Positions 25,310-33,282 of a stretch of DNA of 46,675 bases are shown piece by piece. Location: contig PMHO01000041.1 in NCBI GenBank assembly GCA_003156715.1, forward strand, positions 1-46,675. Direction: 5' to 3'. The notes under the pieces are model-generated. The model had not been told where the DNA came from. It saw only the letters and a program-made list of their open reading frames with translations, and ran no database searches. How positions within the stretch are numbered: the first letter of the stretch is position 1; the number at the start of each line of letters is the position of its first letter. Both the position numbers and the translations under genes were made by a program. This stretch comes from Candidatus Tityobacter terrigena (GTDB lineage: Bacteria; Vulcanimicrobiota; Vulcanimicrobiia; Vulcanimicrobiales; Vulcanimicrobiaceae).

Positions 25310-25383
25310 TGAGGTTCTTTCAGGAGTCGCCGCGTCTGCGCCCTCCGAAAGGAGCCGGCCTAAGCGGCGCGCGGGGAAGGCTA

Positions 25384-25415
25384 GCGAGCAAGCGAGTTTG
25401 TCCCCCGTTGCTCGC
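25384..25415. repeat. Inverted repeat in the divergent intergenic region
   Basis: GCGAGCAA (25384-25391) and TTGCTCGC (25408-25415) are perfect 8-base inverted arms with 16 bases between. They lie in the 146-base gap between two divergent genes, 40 bases upstream of the small membrane protein gene. The element could be a protein-binding site or a leader hairpin. It is not a terminator, because no T-run follows. Confidence 0.4.
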
Positions 25416-25455
25416 GGGCACCGTTGGGGGGCACCCTTGAAGGAGGATTCACGTC

Positions 25456-25704
25456 ATGCAAGAGCAGCCCGTCATCGTCCGCGAGCGCGGTAGCGGAACT
25501 AACAGTGCCCTGGTCGCCACGGTGGCGATCATCGCGGTCGTCGTTCTCGTCGGCCTGTTCATGTGGCAGCCGTGGAACGCGCAAGCACGCCATGATTCGA
25601 CGACGATCGTCCAGCCGGTCGCACCGGGCCAGAATGGCGCCGGTGCCGGCAGCAATGCAGGCTCGTCGAATAGCGGCAACTCGGGCAGCTCGCAGTCGCA
25701 CTAG
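25456..25704 (+). CDS. Small membrane protein with Ser/Gly/Asn-rich tail (82 aa)
   Basis: The gene has a strong ribosome-binding site (AAGGAGG, 25439-25445) and starts with ATG at 25456. The protein has a short basic N-terminus (EQPVIVRERGSG), one membrane helix (about residues 18-37, ALVATVAIIAVVVLVGLFMW) and an exposed tail with low-complexity sequence (GAGAGSNAGSSNSGNSGSS). Such Ser/Gly/Asn tails are common in small surface-exposed proteins. No family is recognised. It precedes the NHEJ genes by about 110 bases, with no evident functional link. Confidence 0.68.
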   Translation: MQEQPVIVRERGSGTNSALVATVAIIAVVVLVGLFMWQPWNAQARHDSTTIVQPVAPGQNGAGAGSNAGSSNSGNSGSSQSH

Positions 25705-25815
25705 GCTCGCGCCCGTTCCCCCGAGCCGGCCCCGCAGTGCGTGGCCGCCGTGAGAGCGAAGTTGCGGAGGTGAAACCGTGTCACCTCCGGACGCCCTCTT
25801 CCGGCGGCCCCTAAC

Positions 25816-27480
25816 GTGCCCGCAAAAAAGACGCCCGCCAAGGGCGCGGCAGGCGGGGACAACGCGCCGCTGTCGACGTACGCCGCCAAGCGCGATTTCC
25901 AGCGCACGCCCGAGCCCGCCGGCAAGACGTCGAAGACCAAACCCAGCGCCGGGAAGCGTCTGCGCTTCGTCGTGCAGATGCATCGCGCAACGCGGCTGCA
26001 CTACGATTTTCGACTCGAGGCCGACGGCGTCCTCAAATCGTGGGCGATTCCGAAAGGACCATCGCTCGACACGGGCGACAAGCGTTTGGCGATGCACGTC
26101 GAGGATCATCCCCTCGACTACCGCGATTTCGAAGGGGTCATCCCGAAGGGGAATTACGGGGCGGGCGAGGTCGTCGTGTGGGATCGCGGCACCTACGAGT
26201 TGCTCGAAGGAACGAGCACGACCGAGCAAATCGCGAAAGGCTCGGTCAAGTTCGAGCTGCAGGGCACGAAGCTCAAAGGCGCCTTTGCGCTCGTGCATAT
26301 CAAGGGGCGCGGCGGCGAAGAGAACGCCTGGCTCTTGATCAAGGAACGCGACGATTACACCGATCCTACGTGGCGAATCGAGGACCATCCGGAATCGGTC
26401 AAGAGCGGCAAGACGCTAGCGGACTTCGCGAAGGATCCTAAGGCGCCGCACTGGATATCGAACCGCCCGGAAACGGACGCACCCAAGCGCGCGACCGCGC
26501 GCCGCGCTGCAGAACCGCTGCCGCTCATTTCGCAACCGATGCTGGCGACGGCGGTTGACGCGCCCTTCGATGACCCCAATTGGCTCTTCGAGCTCAAATG
26601 GGACGGCTATCGGGCGTTGGCGCGGATCGACGCGAAGGGTACGCTCGAGCTGATCTCGCGCAACGGAAACGATTTCGCGCCCAAGTTTCCCGAGCTCGCA
26701 TCCTTGCCGGAGGCGTTCTCGGAACGGCCGGTCATCGTCGACGGCGAGTTGGTCGTGCTCGACGGCGACGGAAAGCCGTCGTTCCAGGGGCTGCAGGAAC
26801 GTCTCGATCGCTACGGACGCAGCGCCCCGGAGAAGCATCCGGTCACCTACGTCGTCTTCGATTTGATCTACGGCAACGGGCGCGATCTGCGCGCCGAGCC
26901 GCTCGACAAACGCAAAGCGATCCTCGAATCGATCTTGACCGGACGAGGACCCGTTATGCTCAGCAAACACGTCCTCGGCGACGGAAAGCGCCTCTTCGCG
27001 CTGGCGCGCGAAAGCGGGCTGGAAGGCATCATCGCCAAACGGCGCGATTCGCACTACGGCGACCGGCGCACGCGCGACTGGCTGAAGGTGAAGGCGGTGC
27101 AACGCCAGGAGTTCGTGATCGGCGGGTGGACCGAAGCGCGCGGCAGCCGCAAGCATTTCGGCGCACTCCTCCTGGGCGTGTACGCAGGCGGCGAACTCCT
27201 GTACGCGGGTTCGGTCGGGACCGGTTTCGACGCCAAGAAGCTCGCTGCGATTGCAGCGCGCCTGCACCCGCTGGAGCGTAAGACCGCTCCGTTCTCGATT
27301 CCGCCCAAGACCGACACGAAGGCCCATTGGGTCGCACCGGAACTGGTCGCGGAGATCGCGTACGGCGAGTGGACTCGCGACGGTTTGTTGCGGCACCCCG
27401 TCTTCGTCGCATTGCGCGAGGACAAGCCCGCGAGCGAGGTCGTGCGCGAGGTTCCCAAACGAACGCGCGACGTCGCGTGA
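25816..27480 (+). CDS. ligD: ATP-dependent DNA ligase with 3'-phosphoesterase domain (LigD-type)
   Basis: Seals double-strand breaks in bacterial NHEJ. The 554-aa protein has an N-terminal phosphoesterase domain (about residues 45-190: VVQMHRATRLHYDFRLEADGVLKSWAIPKGPS, HPLDYRDFEGVIPKGNYGAGEV) and a ligase domain (about 235-545). The ligase lysine is K261 in ELKWDGYRALARI, followed by DGELVVLDGDGKPSF, EGIIAKRRDS and DWLKVKA motifs. The polymerase domain is not fused but encoded in the next gene, overlapping by four bases (GTGA). A basic N-terminal leader (PAKKTPAKG) precedes the phosphoesterase part. The start is GTG at 25816. Confidence 0.94.
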   Translation: MPAKKTPAKGAAGGDNAPLSTYAAKRDFQRTPEPAGKTSKTKPSAGKRLRFVVQMHRATRLHYDFRLEADGVLKSWAIPKGPSLDTGDKRLAMHVEDHPLDYRDFEGVIPKGNYGAGEVVVWDRGTYELLEGTSTTEQIAKGSVKFELQGTKLKGAFALVHIKGRGGEENAWLLIKERDDYTDPTWRIEDHPESVKSGKTLADFAKDPKAPHWISNRPETDAPKRATARRAAEPLPLISQPMLATAVDAPFDDPNWLFELKWDGYRALARIDAKGTLELISRNGNDFAPKFPELASLPEAFSERPVIVDGELVVLDGDGKPSFQGLQERLDRYGRSAPEKHPVTYVVFDLIYGNGRDLRAEPLDKRKAILESILTGRGPVMLSKHVLGDGKRLFALARESGLEGIIAKRRDSHYGDRRTRDWLKVKAVQRQEFVIGGWTEARGSRKHFGALLLGVYAGGELLYAGSVGTGFDAKKLAAIAARLHPLERKTAPFSIPPKTDTKAHWVAPELVAEIAYGEWTRDGLLRHPVFVALREDKPASEVVREVPKRTRDVA

Positions 27481-28436
27481 GCAAACGCACGACCGCGAAT
27501 GTCGTCGTCGACGGGCGCACGCTCGTCGTCTCGAACGAAGGCAAAGTTCTCTGGCCAAACGACGGCTATACGAAGGGCGACCTCGTCGCGTACTACCGCG
27601 CGGTCGCGCAGTGGATTCTTCCGCACCTAGCGGACCGTCCGCTTACGCTCGAGCGCTATCCCGACGGCGTGGCGGGCGGGTCGTTCTTCGAGAAGAACGC
27701 GCCGCGCGGATTACCCGACTGGATTCCCACGGTCGCCGTCCCGAGCGACAGCGGACGGCGCAGCGAAGTTCGCTTCATGCTGTGCAACGAGGAGCCGGCG
27801 TTGGTGTACGTCGCCAATCTGGCCGCCATCGTCTTGCACGTTTGGACGTCGCGGGTCGAGACGCTCGACGTTCCTGATTTTCTGTTCTTCGATCTCGACC
27901 CGTTCGACGGCTGCAGCCTAGCGACGCTCGCCAAAGTGGCGCTGGGCTTGCGTGCGGCGCTCGAAGAGATTGGACTCGTGCCGGTCGTCAAGTCGTCGGG
28001 CGGCTCCGGCCTGCACGTCGCGGTGCCGCTGGCACCGGAGTACAGTTACGAGATCGCGCGCAGCTTCGGCGAGATGGTGGCGCGCACGCTGCACGCGCGC
28101 ATGCCCAAGGAAACGACGCTCGAGCGGATGCCCGCGAAGCGGCCGCAAGGGACCGTGTACCTCGACTACGTCCAGGTGGGCAAGGGCAAAACGATGGTGG
28201 CGGCTTATAGCGCGCGCGCTCGCGATCGGGCGCCCGTGTCGATGCCGCTCGACTGGAGCGAGGTCGAGGCGCTGACGCGCAAGCGCGCCAAAGAGACGTC
28301 GGCCGAGTTCGCGCGCTTCACGATCAAGACCGCACCCGAGCGGCTGGCCGAGAGCGGCGACCTGTGGGGGGAGCCGTACTGGAAAGTGCAGCGCCTGGAC
28401 GCAGCCCTCGCCAAGGCGCGCCGTCTGTGGCAGTGA
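27477..28436 (+). CDS. LigD-type NHEJ polymerase (stand-alone primase-polymerase)
   Basis: A 319-aa polymerase of the archaeo-eukaryotic primase group that fills gaps at broken ends, preferring ribonucleotides. The metal-binding pair is D139 and D141 in FFDLDPFDG. Other landmarks are KVLWPNDGYTKGDLVAYYRAVAQWILPHLADRPLTLERYPDG near the start, KSSGGSGLHVAVPL, and TVYLDYVQ near the third acidic residue. The GTG at 27477 overlaps the ligase stop, so the two are translated together. This is the split form of LigD, with the polymerase encoded separately. Confidence 0.93.
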   Translation: MSKRTTANVVVDGRTLVVSNEGKVLWPNDGYTKGDLVAYYRAVAQWILPHLADRPLTLERYPDGVAGGSFFEKNAPRGLPDWIPTVAVPSDSGRRSEVRFMLCNEEPALVYVANLAAIVLHVWTSRVETLDVPDFLFFDLDPFDGCSLATLAKVALGLRAALEEIGLVPVVKSSGGSGLHVAVPLAPEYSYEIARSFGEMVARTLHARMPKETTLERMPAKRPQGTVYLDYVQVGKGKTMVAAYSARARDRAPVSMPLDWSEVEALTRKRAKETSAEFARFTIKTAPERLAESGDLWGEPYWKVQRLDAALAKARRLWQ

Positions 28437-28448
28437 CGCGGCCTTTTC

Positions 28449-28462
28449 CGAACGTACGTTCG
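28449..28462. promoter_or_regulatory. LexA-type SOS box upstream of ku
   Basis: CGAACGTACGTTCG is a perfect 14-base palindrome. It fits the Gram-positive and actinobacterial LexA pattern CGAAC-N4-GTTCG, including R-N-R-Y in the centre. It lies 13 bases after the polymerase stop and 105 bases before the ku ATG. As RNA it would form only a short hairpin, and no T-run follows, so an operator is more likely than a terminator. Whether LexA in this organism uses this pattern is not known from the window. Confidence 0.55.
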
Positions 28463-28567
28463 AAGGAAGAGTTCGCGGCGCCCGGCGGCTAATTGCGAGG
28501 GTCCCGAAAAACGCTCGCGCGACGGGCCGATTCGGGCACAGCGAGCTTCGGGTAAGTAAGGAAAACC

Positions 28568-29431
28568 ATGGCGCACGCAATTTGGACCGGTTCGATCAAC
28601 TTTGGCCTCGTGACGATACCGGTGAAGCTGCAAACGGCGATTCGCACGAACGATCTTCGGTTCAACTTTCTGCACAAGAAGGACGAGGGCCGGATCAACA
28701 ACGTGCGCCGCTGTTCGATCGACGGCGAAGAAGTGTCTTACGACGAGATCGTGCGCGGCTACGAATACGAGAAGGGCAAATACGTCATCCTCGAGCAGGC
28801 CGACTTCGATCGCGTCAATCCCGAGGCGACGCAGTCCGTCGACATCGTGCAGTTCGTCGAGCTCTCCGAGATCAATCCGATGTACTTCGACAAGCCCTAC
28901 TACCTCGAGCCCGAGAAGCGCGGCCGCCACGCCTACGCGCTGCTGCGCGAGGCGCTCAAGGCCGCCAACAAGGTGGGGATCGCGCGCGTCGTGATCCGCT
29001 CGCGCGAACACTTGGCGGCGCTCAAACCCAACGGCGACGCGCTCGTTCTGGAGCTGATGCATTTCGCCGACGAGATCGTCGATCAGTCGTCGCTCGATTT
29101 CCCGGAGCGCGAGAAGCCGCACGAGAACGAAATGAAGGTCGCCAAGATGTTGATCGACACGATGAGCGAGCCGTTCGACGCCGAAGCCTTCCACGACAAG
29201 TACCGCGAAGAGTTGCTGGCGATGATCGAGGCCCGTGCCGCCGGAAAGGAAGCGCCCAAAGCCAAGGCGCCCGTTCGCAGCCACGACAACGTCGTCAACC
29301 TGATGGACGTCCTGCAGAAGAGCCTCGAGGAGTCGAAGAAGCAGCGCGGAGCGCAGAGCGCGGAAAGCGCTTCGGAGCGCCGCGAGGCTGCTAAAAAGAA
29401 GACAGCGCGGCGCAAGAAGTCGGCAGCTTAG
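28568..29431 (+). CDS. ku: DNA end-binding protein Ku
   Basis: Homodimeric ring protein that binds double-strand ends and recruits LigD. The 287-aa protein starts MAHAIWTGSINFGLVTIPVKL and contains FNFLHKKDEGRINNVRRCSIDGEEV, INPMYFDKPYYLEPEKRG, and the bridge region SREHLAALKPNGDALVLELMHFADEI, all typical of bacterial Ku. The C-terminal extension is strongly basic (AAKKKTARRKKS), as in Ku proteins that bind DNA through this tail. AAGGAA precedes the ATG. The 131-base gap to the polymerase gene holds the LexA-type palindrome, so ku may have its own promoter. Confidence 0.96.
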   Translation: MAHAIWTGSINFGLVTIPVKLQTAIRTNDLRFNFLHKKDEGRINNVRRCSIDGEEVSYDEIVRGYEYEKGKYVILEQADFDRVNPEATQSVDIVQFVELSEINPMYFDKPYYLEPEKRGRHAYALLREALKAANKVGIARVVIRSREHLAALKPNGDALVLELMHFADEIVDQSSLDFPEREKPHENEMKVAKMLIDTMSEPFDAEAFHDKYREELLAMIEARAAGKEAPKAKAPVRSHDNVVNLMDVLQKSLEESKKQRGAQSAESASERREAAKKKTARRKKSAA

Positions 29432-29442
29432 CGTCGCGCTCG

Positions 29443-29463
29443 AGCGCCGCGGGCGCTTTCCTT
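29443..29463 (+). terminator. Probable rho-independent terminator after ku
   Basis: AGCGCC (29443-29448), loop GCG and GGCGCT (29452-29457) form a compact 6-bp GC-rich stem, followed by TTCCTTC. It starts 12 bases after the ku stop and lies in a convergent gap. The T-tract is interrupted, so strength is uncertain. Confidence 0.5.
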
Positions 29464-30644
29464 CAGCCGGCGCGGCCGGCAAGGCGGTCGCGCGATTCGT
29501 GGCGAGCAGCCACGAGGCCCAGGCCGAGTGCCCCGGCGCAAAAGCATGCCGAAAGCGCGCCGGTCCAGGGTGGCCCGTAGGCAGACAGCACGGCGGTCGA
29601 GAGCGTCGGGACGGCGACCCCGGCGACGGATTCCAGCGACGCGCCGACGCCCAGGACCGTGCCTCGAACGTTGGCCGGAGAGTGATCGGTCAAGAGCGTC
29701 GGCAGGGTCGCATTGACGAGCGCCAGCGCAACCGAGAACAAGATCATCGTGGCACCCAAACTGAAGCGGTCGTGCATCAACGGAACGAGCAGGAAGAAGC
29801 AGCACGCCGAAACCAGGCCGATGTTCGAGGTTGCGCGCGCCCCGAACCGGTCGGCCAGACGCCCGACGAGGCCAAGTTGCACGATGATGTTGAGAACGGC
29901 GAAGAGCGCGAAGAAGTAGCTCGTTTGCGAGGGTCCGACCCGCAGCAAGATTCCCAGCAGCAGTGCAAAGACGGCGAACCATGCGTAGAGCCCAAGCGAG
30001 AACAGCAACTTCTGAATGAGGACAGGTGAAACGCGCGCATCCCCAAGGAAGCGAACGATGTCGCCGAAGGTGGCCGCTTTCTCGCGCTCGGCCTTGGCCG
30101 CGACCTGCTCCGGCAAGAAGAAGACCGTGGTCAGCAAGGTGACGACCTGCAGCCCGGCTGCCAGCAGAAAGGGAGTGCGATAGCCGTAGCGCGCTAACAG
30201 CAGTCCTCCCGCGGCCGGCCCGAACACGAAGCCCGCGCTGAAGGCTGCTCCCACGTACGCGAATGCGCGCGAGCGCTGCGCGGGGTCGATGCGGTCGGCC
30301 ACGTAGGCCTGCGTCACGCTGATGTTTCCGCCCGAGATGCCCTCGACGATGCGCGCCACGAACACCCAAAAAAGCGAGGGCGCGAAGGCAAGGCCCGCCC
30401 AACCGAGCGTCGCGCCGATCTGACTGATGATCAGCACCGCTTTGCGGCCGATGCGATCGCTAAGGTTGCCCCAGAGCGGCCCCGCAATGAACTGGCAGAA
30501 GGCAAAGGTCGAAAAGAGCGCGCCGACGACCACGTACGACGCGCCGAAGTGGCGCGCGTAGTACGGCAGGATCGGGATGAGGATGCTGAAGCCGAGGATG
30601 TCGATGAAGGTAATGCCGAGGATAGGGAAGAGCTTCGCGAACAC
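29463..30644 (-). CDS. MFS transporter (TetA-like drug exporter group)
   Basis: A 393-aa carrier with twelve predicted helices. The first lines, LFPILGITFIDILGFSILIPILPYYARHFGAS, and the loop 2-3 signature GPLWGNLSDRIGRKAVLIISQ match the TetA/multidrug branch. Helix 5 contains SAGFVFGPAAGGLLLARYG (motif C, typical of exporters), and the second half repeats the loop motif as GRLADRFGARAT. Substrate is unknown. GTG at 30644 is selected because it starts directly at the first helix. It is the last gene of a minus-strand run with the SDR gene 85 bases upstream. Confidence 0.88.
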   Translation of the reverse strand: MFAKLFPILGITFIDILGFSILIPILPYYARHFGASYVVVGALFSTFAFCQFIAGPLWGNLSDRIGRKAVLIISQIGATLGWAGLAFAPSLFWVFVARIVEGISGGNISVTQAYVADRIDPAQRSRAFAYVGAAFSAGFVFGPAAGGLLLARYGYRTPFLLAAGLQVVTLLTTVFFLPEQVAAKAEREKAATFGDIVRFLGDARVSPVLIQKLLFSLGLYAWFAVFALLLGILLRVGPSQTSYFFALFAVLNIIVQLGLVGRLADRFGARATSNIGLVSACCFFLLVPLMHDRFSLGATMILFSVALALVNATLPTLLTDHSPANVRGTVLGVGASLESVAGVAVPTLSTAVLSAYGPPWTGALSACFCAGALGLGLVAARHESRDRLAGRAG

Positions 30645-30729
30645 GTTTGGGGCCTTGCGGGTCGCGACCGCCGAACCCCTGTGTTGCGCTCGGGGGCTGG
30701 TTTCCAGACAGATTGCGGTGCGGTGGAGT

Positions 30730-31620
30730 TCACGAAGCCTTCCGGCTCGGCAGGTACGAACCGAATTCGAGTTCTTCAACGATCGAAGTGCTGCGCGGGG
30801 TCCAGCCGAGATCGGCCTTTGCGCGCGCACCGGAGACGCGCTGATCGAGCGCCAGGCACTCGCTAAAAGGTCCGAGCGCCGTCGGCAAGATGAAGCTGAT
30901 GTTGCCGCCGGCGCCCGCGCCGCGGCTGGCGGCCTCGGCGATCTGGCGCACGGCGAATGCGTCACCGTTAACCGCATTGTAGGCTCGTCCCGGGTGGCCT
31001 TGTTCGAGTACTGCGGCAAACATCTCACCCAGATCGTGCACCTCAACGGTCGCCCAACGGTTGGTCCCGTCACCCATGACGATCGAAGCGCCGCGCTCGC
31101 GGGCCGATTGAACGAACATGGCCGGAATGCCGTTTCCGCGCCCGTAGACGACGCCGGGACGGACGATATTGGCGCGGATGCCGAGGCCGCTCATGGCGAG
31201 CGTTATCGCCTCCAGCTCCGGCCGACGGGCGACCAGCGTCGGAGCCGCGAGCGGCGTTTCTTCGCGCGCCGGTTCGTCGCCGGTTTCGCCGTACACCCAG
31301 ACGCTGCTCGTGTAAACGAAGCGTTTCTCCGTGCCGGCTAAAGCTCGCGCCAACATGCGCAGCGCCTTCGTCTCGACGCGGTACGCATCCGCGTCGGTGA
31401 TCTGCGCGCAGTAAATCGTCGCATCGCAGGCGCGGGCCTGCTCGACCAAGGTCCGCGGATTGGCAGCGTCGGCCATCACCGCCTTCGTGCCGCGGGCCTG
31501 CAGTTTCGCCCGCGCCGTTTCGCTGCGTGCGGTCCCGATCGTATGATGACCCCGTACGCACAGGGATTCGTCGATCGCCGTGCCGACAAAGCCCGTCGCG
31601 CCGATGATAAAGACATCCAC
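30730..31620 (-). CDS. Extended SDR / NAD-dependent epimerase-like protein
   Basis: A 296-aa Rossmann-fold protein. The cofactor motif is VFIIGATGFVGTAID, and the SSVWVYGETG and RPGVVYGRGNGIPAMF segments are typical of extended SDRs. The catalytic YxxxK is not visible: the region after the SS motif reads TPLAAPTLVARRPELEAIT, with Leu where Tyr is expected and Arg where Lys is expected. It may therefore be a non-canonical or regulatory SDR. WATVEVHDLGEMFAAVLEQ and AYNAVNGDAF confirm the family. It lies between an HtrA protease and an MFS transporter on the same strand. Substrate is unknown. Confidence 0.85.
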   Translation of the reverse strand: MDVFIIGATGFVGTAIDESLCVRGHHTIGTARSETARAKLQARGTKAVMADAANPRTLVEQARACDATIYCAQITDADAYRVETKALRMLARALAGTEKRFVYTSSVWVYGETGDEPAREETPLAAPTLVARRPELEAITLAMSGLGIRANIVRPGVVYGRGNGIPAMFVQSARERGASIVMGDGTNRWATVEVHDLGEMFAAVLEQGHPGRAYNAVNGDAFAVRQIAEAASRGAGAGGNISFILPTALGPFSECLALDQRVSGARAKADLGWTPRSTSIVEELEFGSYLPSRKAS

Positions 31621-31704
31621 TTAGAGGTCTTCGGGTGGTGGGCAGGCTGATGTGAGCGAAGTGCGGCGAACGTGCGATCGCTCATTACGCGCGGCCGCAG
31701 CGGC

Positions 31705-32700
31705 TTAGTTCAGCGGGCGCGGTGCGGCCTCGGCTGGGATGAGCGGAATCGATCGGCGTGCTCCGTCGCGCAGGATCGCGAGCCGCGCGACTTCGCCGAC
31801 GCGAGCTTCGGTGAGGATCCGGTGCAGGTCGTCGACGCCCTCGACGGGCAGGTCGTCGAACCCGATGAGGACGTCTCCCGAGCGTACGCCGGCGCGTTCG
31901 GCCGGGCTGCCGCGTTCGACCGAAGCGACCAGGACGCCGCGCTCGCGCGGCAGATCGAGCGCACGCACGAGCCGCCGCGGAAGCGCGACGTCCTGACCGG
32001 CGACGCCGATGAACCCGCGCCGTATGGCGCCGTCCCGCATGAGCTTGGCGGCGATAAACTTCGCCGTGTTGATGGCGATCGCAAAGCAGATGCCCTGCGC
32101 CCAAGAGATGACGGCGGTGTTCACGCCGACGACCGTTCCGCGCGCGTCTACGAGCGGACCGCCCGAGTTGCCCGGGTTGAGCGCGGCGTCGGTTTGGATG
32201 ATGTTGTCCATCAAGCGCCCCGATTGCGAGCGCAGCGTGCGGCCGAGCGCGCTTACGACGCCCGCCGTGACGGTCGTTTGCAACCCGTAGGGGTTGCCGA
32301 GTGCGACGACCAGCTGACCCGGTTTGATTGCCGCCGAGTCGCCCAGCTTGGCTGCCACCAGATCGCCGCCGGCGACGCGCACGATGGCGAGGTCCGTGTC
32401 CGGATCGTCGCCGATGGCGGAGGCCGCCAGGCGCCGCCCGTCGAGCAGTTCGACCGAAATTTCATCCGCGCCGCCCACCACGTGACTGTTGGTCAGGACG
32501 AAGCCGTCCGGGGTAAACACGAACCCCGACCCGCTGCCGCCCCGCGCGGGGCCTCCGCCGCGCGCATGCGTGCGCACGTCGATCTTGACGACCGACGGTG
32601 CCGCGACGTCGACCGCGTGGGTGACGGCAGCCGAGTAGGCGTCGATGAGTGGGGCGTCGCCGGCGGGCGCCGGCGTGGTCGGGTCGAGGGTTTCCTGCAT
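31705..32700 (-). CDS. Trypsin-like serine protease with PDZ domain (HtrA/DegP family)
   Basis: A 331-aa protease. The triad is visible: H73 (VLTNSHVV), D103 (DPDTDLAIV) and S179 (NPGNSGGPL). A single PDZ domain follows (about 230-325, RGVLVASVERGSPAERAGVRSGDVLIGFDD). HtrA proteases usually act in the periplasm in protein quality control. From the ATG at 32700 no signal peptide or membrane helix is visible (MQETLDPTTPAPAG). An upstream GTG at 32739 does not add one either. It may be cytoplasmic, or the true start may be elsewhere. It heads a minus-strand run with the SDR and MFS genes. Confidence 0.9.
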   Translation of the reverse strand: MQETLDPTTPAPAGDAPLIDAYSAAVTHAVDVAAPSVVKIDVRTHARGGGPARGGSGSGFVFTPDGFVLTNSHVVGGADEISVELLDGRRLAASAIGDDPDTDLAIVRVAGGDLVAAKLGDSAAIKPGQLVVALGNPYGLQTTVTAGVVSALGRTLRSQSGRLMDNIIQTDAALNPGNSGGPLVDARGTVVGVNTAVISWAQGICFAIAINTAKFIAAKLMRDGAIRRGFIGVAGQDVALPRRLVRALDLPRERGVLVASVERGSPAERAGVRSGDVLIGFDDLPVEGVDDLHRILTEARVGEVARLAILRDGARRSIPLIPAEAAPRPLN

Positions 32701-32806
32701 GGTGAAGGCGACGCGCCGAGCGTCGCAGCCGTTGGACACGCGCGCCGCCCGCGAGGTTGCGTTGTGAAAGGCTCGCCGCGCGGCTGGGCGAAATGTCCGC
32801 GTTCTT

Positions 32807-32890
32807 GCCCTGGTGGCGGAATTGGTAGACGCGCTGGTTTCAGGTATCAGTGGCCGCAAGGCTGTAGGGGTTCGAGTCCCTTTCAGGGCA
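32807..32890 (+). tRNA. tRNA-Leu (anticodon CAG)
   Basis: A class II tRNA of 84 bases. The acceptor arms GCCCTGG and TCAGGGC pair with one G-T wobble, followed by discriminator A. The anticodon arm CTGGT-TTCAGGT-ATCAG gives anticodon CAG, reading CUG, the most used Leu codon in high-GC genomes. A long variable arm (TGGCCGCAAGGCTGT region) and the T arm AGGGG-TTCGAGT-CCCTT are present. The CCA end is not encoded. Confidence 0.95.
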
Positions 32891-32913
32891 TTCGCTTTCG
32901 AGCATCGACCCGG

Positions 32914-33282
32914 CTATTGGGCGGCTGGTTTGACGATGACCTTCGAGGTCATGTAGGTGTGGTAGGTGCAAAGATAGTCGTACGTGCCCGCCTTCGAAAA
33001 GGTAACCGTCGCGGATTTGCCTTGATCGAGGTTGCCGGTATCGAACGACTTGTCCACGGCCGTGGCGGTGTGCGCGATCGGGTCGTCGTTGACGAACCGT
33101 ACGCTGTCGCCGGCATTCACGGTGACCGGGTCAGGGGCATATTTGAACTGAGCGATGTGCACGACGATCGCCGGCTTGGCCGGCGCCGTAGGCGAGGGCG
33201 CGGGGTCGGCATGTGCCGCTGCCACGACCGCGAGACCGAGCGCGACGGACACGAGCGCGGCAGGTAAAGCGATTTTCAACAC
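32914..33282 (-). CDS. Exported cupredoxin (plastocyanin/amicyanin-like)
   Basis: A 122-aa protein with an N-terminal signal peptide (ALVSVALGLAVVAAAHADP). A linker rich in proline and alanine leads to a type 1 copper domain. The ligands are H71 (PIAHTATAV), C105, H108 and M111 (YDYLCTYHTYM). The protein probably shuttles electrons in the periplasm. It starts with GTG at 33282; ribosome-binding signals are weak. No copper or cytochrome genes are adjacent, so its partner is unknown. Confidence 0.9.
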   Translation of the reverse strand: MLKIALPAALVSVALGLAVVAAAHADPAPSPTAPAKPAIVVHIAQFKYAPDPVTVNAGDSVRFVNDDPIAHTATAVDKSFDTGNLDQGKSATVTFSKAGTYDYLCTYHTYMTSKVIVKPAAQ

